Below are positions 1-10,714 of a stretch of DNA of 64,000 nt, in pieces. Position 1 is the stretch's first letter, and each line of letters opens with the position of its first letter. Made by a program: the position numbers and the translations under genes. Origin of the DNA: Odobenus rosmarus divergens. Taxonomy: Eukaryota; Chordata; Mammalia; Carnivora; Odobenidae. Below the pieces are notes generated by a model that was not told where the DNA came from, did not search any database, and was given only the letters and a program-made list of their open reading frames with translations. The stretch lies in NCBI RefSeq assembly GCF_000321225.1, contig NW_004452128.1, positions 114,623 to 178,622 on the forward strand. The letters run 5' to 3'.

Positions 1-890
1 TTAGCCTGATGTCTACACCACCTTTTTGGAGAAGCTGTCAACTCTGACAAACAAGGAAAGTGGAAGCCAGGTGAGCTGCACCTGCAGAAGGTATGGGAAT
101 CCCAGGGCCAACCCCCCTCCCCTGGTGTCCTTTAAGGGTACTTGGACCTTACTTGATTGTTTGAGATCCAGCAGTCGGATTTTCTGAAAGTAAATCCCAG
201 AAATGGAAATTCACACTCACTATCTTGCACAAATATTTCTGAGTGGCCTGGACTGAGCCAAGAGGATAGGGTCCTTTGTGCCATGGCCATAGCGGATCCT
301 GAAAAGAGCTGAAAACCTTCAGCTCAGGGTGGAAATGCACTAATTTAGACACACAGAGCAAATTCCCAGCTAGAAGAAAAAAAAGACTCCATCTGTAGTT
401 AGAAAATCTGTATTTGTACACAAATCCTTTGAATATTATTTGACAGTAAATGTCTTTTTTCTGGTTTTGTTTGTTCTTGAATTTCTCAGCAACCTTTTGC
501 ATGTGTGACTCTTGAGCTTCGTTCCCAGCAAAGTTGACTAATGGATCTTTCAGGAATTCATGCTTTAACGTTGATTTTCTGTGTTGGTTGTAGAAGCTGC
601 TTCACTTTAGATACTTTATGGGATGTTTGTCAAGGGAACTTGGGGTGAAATTTCTCAGGAGTGTCTCTAAAGACATTATTCATAATTAAAAGATGATTCA
701 TAGAAATCACCAGAAAAATTATGGCAAGTGATGTTCAAACATGTTTTCAGGCCATGTGGAATAAATAAAATCATGAAGGTCTGGTTGGGTAATATTGCCT
801 CCCAGCTTTACTCTGTGCCAGGAGGACCTGATAGAGCTTCTAGGTTTGAGAGATGTAGTGGGATAGGAGCCAAAGGACATCCATGCTTTC
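1..890. other. No recognised gene or repeat
   Basis: Mostly AT-rich single-copy-looking sequence. Short open frames on both strands (for example minus 149-502) have no recognisable domain, no splice context and no Kozak-like start. I see no SINE, LINE or LTR in this stretch. Confidence 0.5.
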
Positions 891-903
891 TCCAGGTATT
901 TCT

Positions 904-1126
904 TTTCTTCTTCTTTTTTTTTTTTTTTTTAAGATTTTCTTTATTTATTTGAGAGAGAGAGTAGAGAGAGAGAGAGCACAAGCGGGGGGTGGGGGGGCAG
1001 GAGAAGCAGGCTTCTGGATGACCAGGGAGTCCGATGGGGGGAGGGAGGGGGGAGGCTGCCAGGTTCCTGGGATCATGACCTGAGCCGAAGGCAGGTGCTT
1101 AACTGACTAAGACACCCAGATGCCCC
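904..1126 (-). mobile_element. SINEC (carnivore tRNA-Lys SINE)
   Basis: Minus-strand copy: a poly-T tail (about 913-930) leads into 'aagattttctttatttattt', then the purine-rich body, and the tRNA-like head ends at 'tgcccc' at 1126. The TSD tccaggtatttct is seen at 891-903 and 1127-1139. The body has extra G runs near 985-1000 and 1036-1050. SINEC is non-autonomous: it is transcribed by RNA polymerase III from the tRNA-like head and mobilised by L1 proteins. Confidence 0.95.
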
Positions 1127-1163
1127 TCCAGGTATTTCTACATTGATAAGGAAATTATAATTC

Positions 1164-1341
1164 GGGGCGCCTGGGTGGCTCAGTCATTAAGCGTCTGCCT
1201 TCAGCTCAGGTCATGATCCCGGGGCCCTGGGATCGAGCCCCGCATCAGGGAGCCTGCTTCTCCCTCTCCCACTCCCCCTGCTTGTGTTCCCTCTCTCACT
1301 GTGTCTCTGTCAAATAAATAAAATCTTTAAAAAAAAAAAAA
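1164..1341 (+). mobile_element. SINEC
   Basis: Full head 'ggggcgcctgggtggctcag' through 'caaataaataaaatc' and an A-tail. The TSD is gaaattataattc (1151-1163) against gaaagttataattc (1342-1355). It lies 37 bp from the opposite-strand SINEC at 904-1126, so the two form an inverted pair. Confidence 0.97.
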
Positions 1342-1355
1342 GAAAGTTATAATTC

Positions 1356-2225
1356 CATCCCTCAAAAGACCCCTGAATAGTACAGTCCAAGAGGTGGGTA
1401 AGGGAGCACTAAAAGGAGTGTCTTTCATAATCTTAGGATTTTTTTTTTAGGGGAAATAAAGATGGTGGAAAACCCACGTGACAGAGTCTGAAAGACTGAA
1501 TGAATCTATTAGAACACAAACCCACCTGGTTATAGGTCAGTTGATGCTCAACAGGGTTTTTGGCTCCTCAGTGGTGAATCTCCCAAGACAAACCGTCTTG
1601 TCATGAAACTTTGTTCTGCAGGAGAAAGCAGTATATGGAGGTCCGGAGGTTTTAGCGTTACGAACCTCTTAAGCTTGTAGTTAGGCGGGTACAACTGTTT
1701 CCTGACCGCAAAGTAGAGCTGGGCATCTGAAGGCTGTTTAGTGGCCTCCACCAGCCAACGCAACTTGCGAAGGTATGGGGTTTACAGCCTTACTCCGGCA
1801 TTGGTGGACTGGGACAATGCATGTCAGTTGCTAATGTTTCTATGGAGAATCAGCATTTACTAGGACAGTTGACTTATTAAATAATCCAAACCAAGAAGCA
1901 GTTGCACCTGCTAAAAGATGTTCCCCTTTACATACCTAAAAGGATAGATGCACTTTCCAGCCCCATGCATGGTCACTCAGATGCACTGTGGTGTGACTTC
2001 TTTGGTCATTTTAGACTCTTCACAGTCAACCAAGTGACGGGCCTGTGCAGTGACTCAGCGTGAGGGTGGCTGAAACAAACGGATCAGGGCCGTGTGTTCC
2101 GGGCACTCATTATTCATTGTGGTCTAGAGCTGGACTAAGTTAGAAGCTGCTTGTGCTTTACCCAACGAAAGGAATGCAGTTCTTTGAATTGGGGAGCCCT
2201 CACACACTCCTGCTTGCACACAAGC
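1356..2225. other. Unassigned sequence with a protein-like minus-strand frame
   Basis: No repeat was recognised. On the minus strand from about 1770 down to 1548, one frame reads without a stop for about 70 codons and looks protein-like (it includes RWLVEATKQPSDAQLYF and RKQLYPPNYKLKR). It has no ATG; an in-frame stop lies just upstream, and the region is unusually CpG-bearing for this window. It could be a decayed processed pseudogene, a conserved non-coding stretch or chance. I do not recognise a protein family. Confidence 0.2.
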
Positions 2226-2335
2226 TGTTACTCATTCAGGAAACATCCATGGGGTGGCCGGAGTGTGCCAGGCACCCAGCCAGGCATTTGCATGATAAAA
2301 GTGAGTTCCTGTCCTGGAGGCCATTCTCAGTCCCC
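2226..2335 (-). mobile_element. L2 LINE 3'-end fragment
   Basis: The order 'attcaggaaacatc', then 'gtgccaggcacc', then 'gtcctggaggccattctcag' follows the reverse complement of the L2 3' end. It is old and diverged, with no visible TSD. Confidence 0.55.
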
Positions 2336-2483
2336 ATAATGCTCCGATTGAGAATCTGACCTGCTAATGTGTGCCAGAGGCCTTAGACATGTCCCCAGGT
2401 ATTGAACCACTAATTCTGTTTCTGATTATTTGTGCTATGGAAGCCATTTCCAAAATGAAAAAGGCCTTTTTTCATGCATATTT

Positions 2484-2705
2484 GTGTAATGGTTAAGAGT
2501 GAAAGCTTCCGTGTCACGTCTTCTTTTTACGCCGCCAATTTTGTTATCTGTACAATGGGGCTAAGAGCCACCTCATAAGGAGGTTGTGAGTTTTAACTAA
2601 AAAAAGAATGGCATATACAGTGAATGTGAAGGGCCTAGCGGACTGCCTGGGAGAAGGACATATTCAGTAAACTGTGGCTGCTACTTCCAGCATTATCATC
2701 ATGGC
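2484..2705 (+). mobile_element. MIR SINE
   Basis: Starts 'gtgtaatggttaagagtgaa', passes 'ttatctgtacaatgggg' and 'cctcataaggaggttgtgag', and ends near 'cattatcatcat'. This is the full MIR order, including the core region. MIR is an ancient tRNA-derived mammalian SINE. Confidence 0.85.
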
Positions 2706-2771
2706 ATTATTTTTATTATTAAGCTTTGGAATATTAATACTGATAATATTAAACTCTGGAAACAGTCTATC

Positions 2772-3050
2772 CTAATATATAATAACAATCTATATGTAAT
2801 ATATTATATATAATATATAATAATAGTCTATCCTAGTATAATAATCTATATGTAATATATTATATGTAATATATAATATATAATAATAAACAGTCTATCC
2901 ATGTATATATAACATATACATGGATAATATATATATATAATATATACATGGATATAATATATACATATATATATAATATATACATGGATAGATATACATC
3001 TATATAGTGGATGTGTATATGGATAGATATACATTTATATAGTTAATGAA
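2772..3050. repeat. AT-rich minisatellite
   Basis: Almost pure A/T with recurring units: 'atatacatggata' recurs several times between about 2920 and 2995, and a 'gatagatatacat' unit occurs near 2987 and 3022. Short open frames here are low-complexity artefacts. Confidence 0.85.
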
Positions 3051-3310
3051 AACTTATGTAGTTTTTAAAAAATGATAAGTTTATAACAACATGGCATGGT
3101 AAATACCTTCCTAGAGTATGGATCCTAGCAAGCAGTCGTTTCTCAGGCTGCCTGGCAGCTAAGGTTCCTGATGCGAATTAAGTGTGGCCATGAGATGCAC
3201 TTATTTGAGAAGTAAAGTGGAAGTCACACTTCTGCCACCTTTGTGGTTTCTGCTGGTAGGCACGATCAGTGAATATGGTTGTTTTGTTTTATTTTAAGAT
3301 CTTACTTTTA

Positions 3311-3490
3311 GGGGCGCCCGAGTGGCTGAGTTGATGAGCATCCGACTCTTGATTTTGGCTCAAGTCATGATCTCATGGGTCATGAGATCAAGCCCCACGT
3401 CGGGCTCTCAGATCAGCAGGGAGTCGGCTTGAGATTCCCTCTCTCTGCCCCTCCCCCATCTCTCTCTCTTTAAAATAAATAAATACATTT
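3311..3490 (+). mobile_element. Older SINEC copy
   Basis: The head is 'ggggcgcccgagtggctgag' and the body carries 'gactcttgattttggctcaa', the older SINEC subtype. It ends in a degenerate A-rich tail. It abuts a second, reversed copy. Confidence 0.9.
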
Positions 3491-3588
3491 TTAAGATTTT
3501 ATTTTTAAGGAATCTCTGCACCCAGCGTGGAGCTTGAACTCTGAGATCAAGAGTTGCGCACTCCACTGACTGAGACAATAGGCACCCC
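3491..3588 (-). mobile_element. SINEC fragment in the tail of the previous SINEC
   Basis: Reverse-orientation fragment from 'ttaagattttatttttaagg' to 'aggcacccc'. Imperfect flanking repeats (aaatacattttt on the left, gaatacgttttt on the right) suggest insertion into the A-rich tail of the copy at 3311. Confidence 0.75.
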
Positions 3589-3603
3589 AATGAATACGTT
3601 TTT

Positions 3604-3604
<1 letters not shown>

Positions 3605-3649
<45 letters not shown>
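3605..3649. repeat. (TG)n microsatellite
   Basis: About 22 uninterrupted TG dinucleotides directly beside the SINEC fragment. It is likely length-variable between individuals. Confidence 0.98.
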
Positions 3650-3650
<1 letters not shown>

Positions 3651-4058
3651 GCATGGAACCCAGTTGCATTGGGCTGAAGCCAACAGTCCCAGTGGTGGTT
3701 TTTTCATCCTTGGCTGGAAGGTCATGCGGGCATTACTGGATTCAGCCAACCCTTCCTGCTGTGCTGTCCACCCCCAGAGAACCAGCCCCTCCTCCAGAAC
3801 CTCCAATAGTTCTATAAGCGCTAAAGTTCCTCCATCAGATTTCTTTCTGCCTAAAAAAAACAATTTCTGTCATTAGCAACTAACTCCTGACTAACATATG
3901 TTGGAAAGTGTGCCAATACTATGAAATGTTGTGTGATCACCAGCACAACAATAGAAATAGAGACAAGCACCAGAAAGATATCCCTTAAAGCATTGATTGT
4001 GAGTATCTTTGGGCAGGAAGACTATGAATGATCTTTCAGTTTACTTTTTGTTCCCTTC
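3650..4058. other. No recognised feature
   Basis: About 400 bp with overlapping short frames on both strands and no recognisable domain or repeat. Confidence 0.45.
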
Positions 4059-4059
4059 A

Positions 4060-4740
4060 TTTTTTAAAAAAGCAGCTTTGTTGAGATATAATCACGTATC
4101 ATACAGTTCACCCATTTAAAATGTATAATTCAGTGGTTTCTGGTACATTCACAGATGTGTGCAGCCATCTCCACAGTCGGTTTTAGAACATTTTCATTGC
4201 CCCCTCCAAAAAATACCCATTGGCTATTAATTCTCTATCTTCCTGCCCCCACCACCAGCCCTAAGCTACCACTAACCTACTTTCTCTCTCTGGATTTCCC
4301 TACTCAGGACTTTTTTTTTTTTTTAAGATTTTATTTATTTGACAGAAAGAGACACAGCGAGAGAGGGAACACAAGCAGGGGGAGTGGGAGAGGGAGAAGC
4401 AGGCTTCCCGCTGAGCAGGGAGCCCAATGTGGGGCTTGATCCCAGGACCCTGGGATCATGACCTGAGCCGAAGGCAGATGCCTAACGACTGAGCCACCCA
4501 GGCGCCCCTTCATATGAAGAGAATCATGTAGAATGCGGTCTTATCTGTCTGGCTTATTTCACATAGCACAATGTTATAAAGCGTATGTGTTATAGTGTGT
4601 ATGAATACTTCATTCCTTTTTACAGCCAAATAATAGTCTGCTGTGGATAGTCCACATTTGGTTCGTCCATGGATCTGTTGATGAACATTTGAGTTGTTTT
4701 CACCTTTTGGCTGGTGTGAATAATGCTAGTATTTCCCTCC
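4060..4740 (-). mobile_element. L1M-type LINE-1 3' region, split by a SINEC
   Basis: Reads as the reverse complement of an L1 ORF2-end and 3' UTR: 'ttgagatataatcacgtatc', 'cccatttaaaatgtataatt', then after the SINEC 'gaatcatgtagaatgcggtc', 'acttcattcctttttacagc' and 'gttgatgaacatttgagttg'. It is an old copy with no coding capacity. Confidence 0.85.
4311..4508 (-). mobile_element. SINEC inserted in an L1M fragment
   Basis: A poly-T start, 'gattttatttatttgacag', a full body and the head end 'ggcgcccc' at 4508. It splits the L1 fragment at 4060-4740, so it is younger than that fragment. Confidence 0.96.
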
Positions 4741-5114
4741 AACCTTTATTTTGACCATGTTGCCATTTTATGATAAATATTTAGCAAATTTTATAACAAG
4801 GAAAACCTGGCCTGGGCGACTAGTACCTTTGAGTTTCATATTCAGAAGAGCGCAAGATTGTGGAGTGCGTCCTTGGATTGGCCATTTAGCTCAGTACACA
4901 TTCAAACTCTGTTCCAAGCCAGATTTACAGCCTCTCTCATCCCCCATGTCCAGCAGACCGGTCTATAGGTGGTACTCTTGGTCAGCAGAAGGATGGGAGG
5001 AGAGACTGCAGACCTCACCTCCAGCACTCGAGAAATGGCTCTGAAGCTGGCAGAAGGGATATGAGAAACTCACACAAGTCCCGAGACTTGATTTTGGTAT
5101 TTTCACTTTAAAAG
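4741..5114. other. No recognised feature
   Basis: About 370 bp between two L1-derived pieces. A plus frame at 4751-5044 has no recognisable domain. It may be very diverged LINE sequence. Confidence 0.4.
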
Positions 5115-5275
5115 TTGTATCTACTGGGGTGCTGGAAATGTTCTATATCTTGACCGAGGTGGTGGTTACACGGGACTCGTGTGAAAAATGCTTTGAGCAA
5201 TGTATTTCAGACTTGCGTGTGGTGTTATATTTAACTACATGGAAGCTACGCCCTGATTAAAGAAAAGAAGAAATT
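5115..5275 (+). mobile_element. L1 3' UTR fragment
   Basis: 'ggggtgctggaaatgttcta', 'ggtggtggttacac', 'ctacatggaagc' and an A-rich end follow the L1M 3' UTR in sense orientation. This is opposite in strand to the L1 piece at 4060-4740. Confidence 0.6.
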
Positions 5276-5554
5276 GTAACATGTGATTTCCCTCCTCTCT
5301 CCCTTTTGCTCTCTCATTCAAGCTGCTGCTTCTTCCTTTCTGTTTCTAAGTGACCACAGATTCCTGCCACACAGTTGGTAAGGGACAGAGCTGGGATGTA
5401 CTCCAGCTCTTACTAACTTGGTGTGGAGTGCTGCTTTCACTAGGAACCCTTCCAATGCCTAGAGTCGACATGATTTTTGAGACGTGGTTCCAAATCACAC
5501 GGCCGGTAAGTATTGAGGCTGGTCTAGGGACCAGATCTCATGGCCCAGGGGCAC

Positions 5555-5645
5555 ATGCTCTGTCTATCCCATGTACCTCTATACCCCCAGCCCCCAGCGT
5601 CGTACCAGCACACAGTGGATGGCTAGTAAATATTTGCTGAATCAA
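5555..5645 (+). mobile_element. L2 LINE 3' end
   Basis: 'ccccagcccccagcgtcgta' followed by 'cagcacacagtggatggc' and 'taaatatttgctgaatcaat' is the L2 terminal pattern in sense orientation. Confidence 0.6.
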
Positions 5646-6695
5646 TGTGACCAGAGTGGGGTTATCATCAAAGGCCAAGCGGGCTGTCCACGTGGCAATT
5701 ACTAGAAAAACCAAGGCAGGAAACTCAATTCTTATTTTTTTTTTCCTATGGTAACACCAGTGGAAGCTGGTGTGTCACAAGAGCATGGCAAGTTCCCACT
5801 GGAGATATCAGAACTCTCTGGCAAGCCCCACGAAGTGTTAATTTTAGCTTTCAGTGACTGATGCCCTTGTATAATTTAATGGGTCAGGAGAAACACGACC
5901 CAAGATTACTCACTCGGAGAGGTGTCCTTTCCCATAGAGTCCTTGGTGAGTTAATTCAGTTTGTAGAAACTTGCTCCTTCCACATTTACTAGAAGACAAT
6001 TTCTGCCGTTTTGAGTGTAGTCTAAGAATTACAAACTCTCCCTTAAAAAAATTAATCATTTATCCGATCAGTCAAATTTTCCCAGAGTTCATTCATTAAA
6101 CATGAGTTCGACTCACAGTGTCAAATGCTAAAAGGCTGAAGTAATAACCATAGAATAATCAAAATATTTGCACGTCCCTGGATATTCTGAGTTGAAAGAT
6201 ACGTAGGTTGAATATCAATTAGTTGGATTAAGGAAGTGCATGTCCACAAAGCTATCCACATCCACCCAGTTCTCCTCCTGGTATCCTGGTAGGAAATGAG
6301 GAAGTGCCACGCTGAGGGGGACATGCCTGTCCTTCAGGAGGAGGAATATCCCAGCTGCCATTCGCAGCTGTCCTGGTATCACTGGGGACAGGACTCTCCA
6401 GCAGAGCACACGTTCCGGATGCATAAGAGGATCTGTGAGCCTTCTGCGAGGATCTGTGCTCCTCATACGACCAGATCACATCTGCCCTTGATTCTCATGC
6501 ACTTGACTTTATTCAGTGTCTGCTCATACGCTGGACATAACAGGTGCCTCAGCTGGTGAAAGATGATTTTGAACGGCTGCCTGGTGGTGGTCCCCGCTAG
6601 CCCACAGTGTGGCCGCAGCAGGCTGTGTTCTTGGCTCGATCGGTGGGGTTTGCTTAATTCTTCGAATATTTTATTGCATCCTTCCCTAAATAACT
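5646..6695. other. No recognised gene or repeat
   Basis: About 1 kb that appears single-copy. A poly-T run lies near 5733. Overlapping frames at 6121-6559 on both strands show no domain and no supporting splice signals. Confidence 0.45.
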
Positions 6696-6711
6696 AAGAA
6701 AAGTTAGTGGA

Positions 6712-6829
6712 GGGCCACCTGGCTGGCTCAGTCGGAAGAGCTTGGGACTCTTGATCTTGGGGTTGTGAGTTCAAGCCCCACATTAGGTGTAGAGATTACT
6801 AAAAAAAAATAAATAAATATACTTAATAA
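6712..6829 (+). mobile_element. Short, older SINEC copy
   Basis: Head 'gggccacctggctggctcag', body 'gactcttgatcttggggttg', then a direct jump to 'taaaaaaaaataaataaata'. The CT-rich middle of younger copies is missing. The TSD aagaaaagttagtgga is perfect at 6696-6711 and 6830-6845. Confidence 0.92.
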
Positions 6830-6845
6830 AAGAAAAGTTAGTGGA

Positions 6846-7744
6846 AAATGAAGAAAAGAAATCACAGAACCCGTGAATGCATTCGGAAGAATCAGAAAGG
6901 AATCATTAGATGCTGTGATAATGTGGGTCTTTAGACTCAACCAGACATCCCAAGAAATTGAACTGCCCAACTGTGGCTTCAGTTGTGAAGGAAAAGGACA
7001 ATAGTAAAGACCATGTATGCTGGGAATATGTTCGAATTACAGCTACGGGTAAACGAACAGTTAACGAGGGAAATTTTGTCTCCGTAGAAATATTCTGACT
7101 AATATAAAAGAAGAGAGGATAGAATTAGGATATGCCATTTTGTAAACCTCTGATGAAGTTATGAATTTCATAACTGATCACCTGCCTTTCAATGGCTGCT
7201 AACTGTGAGGGCAGGAGGGAAGCTGGGGAGGCAGAAAGACAGAGACAGAGACTGAGCTGAGGATAATTCATGATAATTCAGAGATCTCTGCCTTCTAATG
7301 GAGTATATATCCCTTATAAAATAGCCTTGCCAAAAAACATCAACTCTGAATCTGATTCAGTCCCCAACTGTTTTCAGGAAATACATGGACAGAGAAATAT
7401 GTTAAAAGACATCAGGGAATGCTACCAGCAAATCTAGAATGTGGGAGACTACAGGAGAGACAATCCAGTTTCTTTGACAAATAAATGGCAGGGGAATAAA
7501 AGGCAGCATGGCAGGCGGAGAGGGAACCCATGATGAAAGAACAGTAAGAGACAAATGACCCACGTGCAAACTAGAAACTTTGCATCTTAACTCATGCAAA
7601 TCACTTGGTAAAAATGTATGAGAAAACCAGGGAAATGTGAACACAGATTGCATATTTGATGCTGTCAAAGTATCAGTGTGAATCTTGTAAGTATGATAAT
7701 GGTACTGTACCTATATATTTCGAAAGAGTTCTTATCTTTTAGAA
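6846..7744. other. No recognised feature
   Basis: About 900 bp of AT-rich sequence without a recognisable repeat. A minus frame at 7402-7668 shows no domain. Confidence 0.45.
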
Positions 7745-7910
7745 TCGGTTGAGCGACTGACTCTTGACTTTGGCTCAGGTCATGATCTCAGGGCCATGGG
7801 ATGGAGCCCCGTGTCGGGCTCTGCGTTCAGTCGGGAGTCTGCTTATCCCTCTCCCTCTGCTCCAATCTCTCTCTCTCTCTCAAATGAACAAATAAAACCT
7901 TTAAAAAAAA
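7745..7910 (+). mobile_element. 5'-truncated SINEC
   Basis: Starts inside the head at 'tcggttgagcgactgactc', lacking roughly the first 20 bases, and continues to 'aaatgaacaaataaaacc' and a short A-tail. Confidence 0.92.
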
Positions 7911-7920
7911 GTAACGCATA

Positions 7921-7986
7921 CCAAGCTATTTGCAAATTTAAAGACGAGAAAAGCATTGCACGCCAAGCTATTTGCAAATTTAAAGA
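7921..7986. repeat. Local direct duplication, 42-bp spacing
   Basis: The 24-mer beginning ccaagctatttgcaaattta and ending aaga occurs at 7921-7944 and again, identical, at 7963-7986. It lies just after the A-tail of the SINEC at 7745 and is not that element's TSD pair, because both copies are downstream. Confidence 0.9.
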
Positions 7987-8164
7987 TGCATCTAAAGGAG
8001 AGCGTGTGTCATTCAGCCTGCTCATGTTTGGCCCCCAAGCACGATTTCAGGAGTACATTAGATAAGACCAAAGCTGGGGGGCTGCAAAGTAGACTTGTGT
8101 AGCTCTGACCTCCTCAAGAGGACAGTCCCAAGTGTTCGATCCCTTTGGCGTGGCCTGCAAATAG

Positions 8165-8990
8165 TTATATTTTTATTTCATGCTTTACAATCATCGTGTC
8201 TTTTATTTTATTTATTTATTGCCTTATTGCAGTGACTAGACCTCCAATACAATTTTGAAGAGGAGTGCTTAGGAATAGACATCCTTTCCTTATTCCTGGT
8301 CTCCAGGAGAAAGCTTACAATATTTCACCTTTACGTGTAATGTTTGCTGCAGGGTTTTCGTAGATGCTGTTTCCCGCCCCCCCCCCAAGGTTAAATAGGA
8401 TTCTTTTTTTTTTTTTTTTGAGATTTTATTTATTTATTTGACAGAGAGAGAGACAGAAAGAGAGGGAACACAGCAGGGGGAGTGGGAGAGGGAGAAGCAG
8501 GCTTCCCGCTGAGCCGGGAGCCCAACGTGGGGCTCGATCCCAGGACCCTGGGATCATGACCTGAGCCGAAGGCAGACGCTTAATGACTGAGCCACCCAGG
8601 CGCCCCTAAATAGGGTTCTTTCTACTTCAGTATCTTCTGGCGTCTGTTGTTCCTGTTGAAAATTCAGTTGTCCGCATAATTGTTGCTCCTTTGAATGTGA
8701 TGGGTTTTTCCTCTAGCTTGTTGGTCTTTGGTTTTTATCAGTTTGACTGTTTTGCCCACAAATAATTTTCTTTGTGTTTATCCTGCTTCGATGTCTTTTG
8801 TCCGTTTGGGGGACTTCTCAGCTGGTGTACCTTCCAATATTTCTTCTCCCCATCCTCCCCATCATGTCTTCCCCGCTGCGGTGAACCTACGTTAGATCTC
8901 TACGCTGTTGTTCTACACATTTCATACGGACTTTTCTCTAGTGTTCATCCTTGAGAAGATCTAGTCTGGGATTCCAACTGAACCTGCTTT
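8165..8990 (-). mobile_element. L1 fragment with internal deletion
   Basis: 8165-8375 matches the reverse complement of an L1 ORF2 region ('ttattgcagtgactagacct', 'catcctttccttattcctgg', 'gttttcgtagatgctg'). 8625-8960 matches the reverse complement of an L1 ORF1 C-terminal region ('ttgaatgtgatgggttttt', 'tttgtgtttatcctgcttcg'). The order fits one minus-strand L1 that lost the segment between; two separate insertions are also possible. A SINEC sits between the parts. Confidence 0.65.
8406..8606 (-). mobile_element. SINEC
   Basis: Full length from the poly-T tail to 'cgcccc'. The TSD is taaataggattctt (8392-8405) against taaatagggttctt (8607-8620), with one difference. Confidence 0.97.
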
Positions 8991-9005
8991 CCCTTGCTCG
9001 AAGTT

Positions 9006-9390
9006 TTCTGGGGCCACCATAACAAATCGCCACACACTTGGTGGCTGACGCAACAGAAATGTCTTCTCTCCCAGTTCTGGAGGCCAGGAATCAAGGACCA
9101 TCGGGCCATGCTCCCTCTGAGGGTTCTGGGGAAGATTCTTTCTTGCCTGTTCTAGCCAGGCGTTCCTTGGCTTGTGCTCGGGTCCCTCCAGTCTCTGCCT
9201 CCGCTGTCACACAGCCTTGCCCTGTGTCCTTGTCTCTTCTTCTGAGGACACCAGTCATTGGATTTAGGGCTCACTCTAAATCAGGATACTTTCATCCCAA
9301 GATACTTACTGAACTACATGTCCAAATAAGGTCACTTGCTGAGGTCTGGGAAGACATGATTTTTTGGGGGTACACTATTTAATCCACAAA
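9006..9390 (-). mobile_element. MLT1-type MaLR LTR
   Basis: Antisense LTR order: 'ggggccaccataacaaatcg', 'cccagttctggaggcc', 'gaggacaccagtcattggat', 'ccaaataaggtcac'. It is a solitary old ERVL-MaLR LTR with no internal region alongside. Confidence 0.85.
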
Positions 9391-10162
9391 ACTATCAACA
9401 GCTCTGTTTAGATTGTTAACCTCTTCACAAGCCACCTCCTGGTCTGTGTGTCAGCTCCAGGAAGCGCATACTGCAAGCAAAAGCCATGTAGAATGTCAAG
9501 CTATCTCCGCTGTTCTTTTTCCTGGGATTTTTGCACCTCAAGTTCTGGCTGTCTTTGTAGTCCTAAATTCAATTAGTTTTTTCTTCCCAGCTTAATGAGA
9601 CCGATGCAAACCTCAGGCCAACCCCAACGCTTTTCACTCATCACGCGTAGCCCGGGCTTCAAGCTGGAAGGTTCCAAGGGAGAAAGTAGGGGCCAGTCTG
9701 GTTCTTCCTCAATGCATTTCTCTCTGCTCCAGGATCTCCTCAGGATAAAGCCCTGCCCGGTGTCTGGGTTGCTCCCTGTGTACTCAGACACTTGTCTCGT
9801 GTCTCTTGTCCAGCTTTTGTAGTCGTTCTTAGCACAATGATACTTCTGATACTTCTGATACTAAATAGAAGGTAAATATGGCATTTCCTTTATTCGAGGC
9901 TCATGTCTGCAGACCGCCAGGTGAAATGTCTCAGGTGCATCACCTTTGGAAGCCCAGTGACTGAGGGATGTGCCTCTTAGTCTCCCCCTCCACTCCACCT
10001 GCTCCTTTGTACTGTGTTTAGAGAGAGGCATGCCGAGAAGCTTGCCTTTGTTCTCTGTATAAATGGCTGCTTGGGGACGCTTCTGAAATGTAAAGAAATA
10101 AATGGAGGGGAAGGAAATAGTGGAACATGTCAGAGCTACATGGGGCTCTTGTCACCTTCTTG
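9391..10162. other. No recognised feature
   Basis: About 770 bp. A triplicated 'tacttctga' micro-repeat lies near 9841-9860. Overlapping frames at 9573-9822 are unsupported. Confidence 0.45.
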
Positions 10163-10177
10163 CTGTATAGGATTCTT

Positions 10178-10360
10178 TTTTTTAAGATTTTATTTATTTA
10201 TTTGAGAGAGGGAGACAGAGATAGCGACAGAGAGCATGAGCGGGGAGGAAAGGGAGAAGCAGACTTCCCGCTGAGCAGGGAGCACGATGTGGGGCTCGAT
10301 CCCAGGACCCCGAGATCATGACCTGAGCCGAAGGCAGACACTGAGCCACCCAGGTGTCCC
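10178..10360 (-). mobile_element. SINEC
   Basis: Poly-T, 'aagattttatttatttattt', body, and a head ending 'caggtgtccc'. The perfect 15-bp TSD ctgtataggattctt is at 10163-10177 and 10360-10374. A short deletion lies in the head ('cagacactgagcc'). Confidence 0.96.
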
Positions 10361-10526
10361 TGTATAGGATTCTTAATATCAGGCGTGTAGAAGGAACAAC
10401 TGCATGAATAAGCCACAGAGTATCGTTTTGTGTGCTGAGGTCTGAGATGCCCGAGCAAGGGAGGAAATATGTCTATGAGGGTATGTTTCTCAGAGTGAGC
10501 TTTTTCATAAAGCGGTACGGATGCTA

Positions 10527-10660
10527 CACATTTCACCTTACATAATCCTCAAAATCCATTGTCTAAACTAATAGGTACTGTTATTAGCCCATTTTACAAA
10601 TGCGAAAAGTGAGGCATAGAAAAGTTGATTAGCCCTCAGCCTACACCTGGGTAGATACTA
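10527..10660 (-). mobile_element. MIR fragment
   Basis: 'cataatcctcaaaatccatt', 'ggtactgttattagcccatt' and 'ttacaaatgcgaaaagtgag' match the antisense MIR core. Confidence 0.65.
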
Positions 10661-10714
10661 TTTAACCTCTCAGGTACTTCGCATTTTATTTATTTATTTT
10701 TATTAAGTTTTTAC

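Noticed and set aside
1164..1240. tRNA gene at a SINE head
   Set aside because: The tRNA-like promoter region belongs to SINEC. The sequence does not keep a full cloverleaf and occurs in all SINEC copies.
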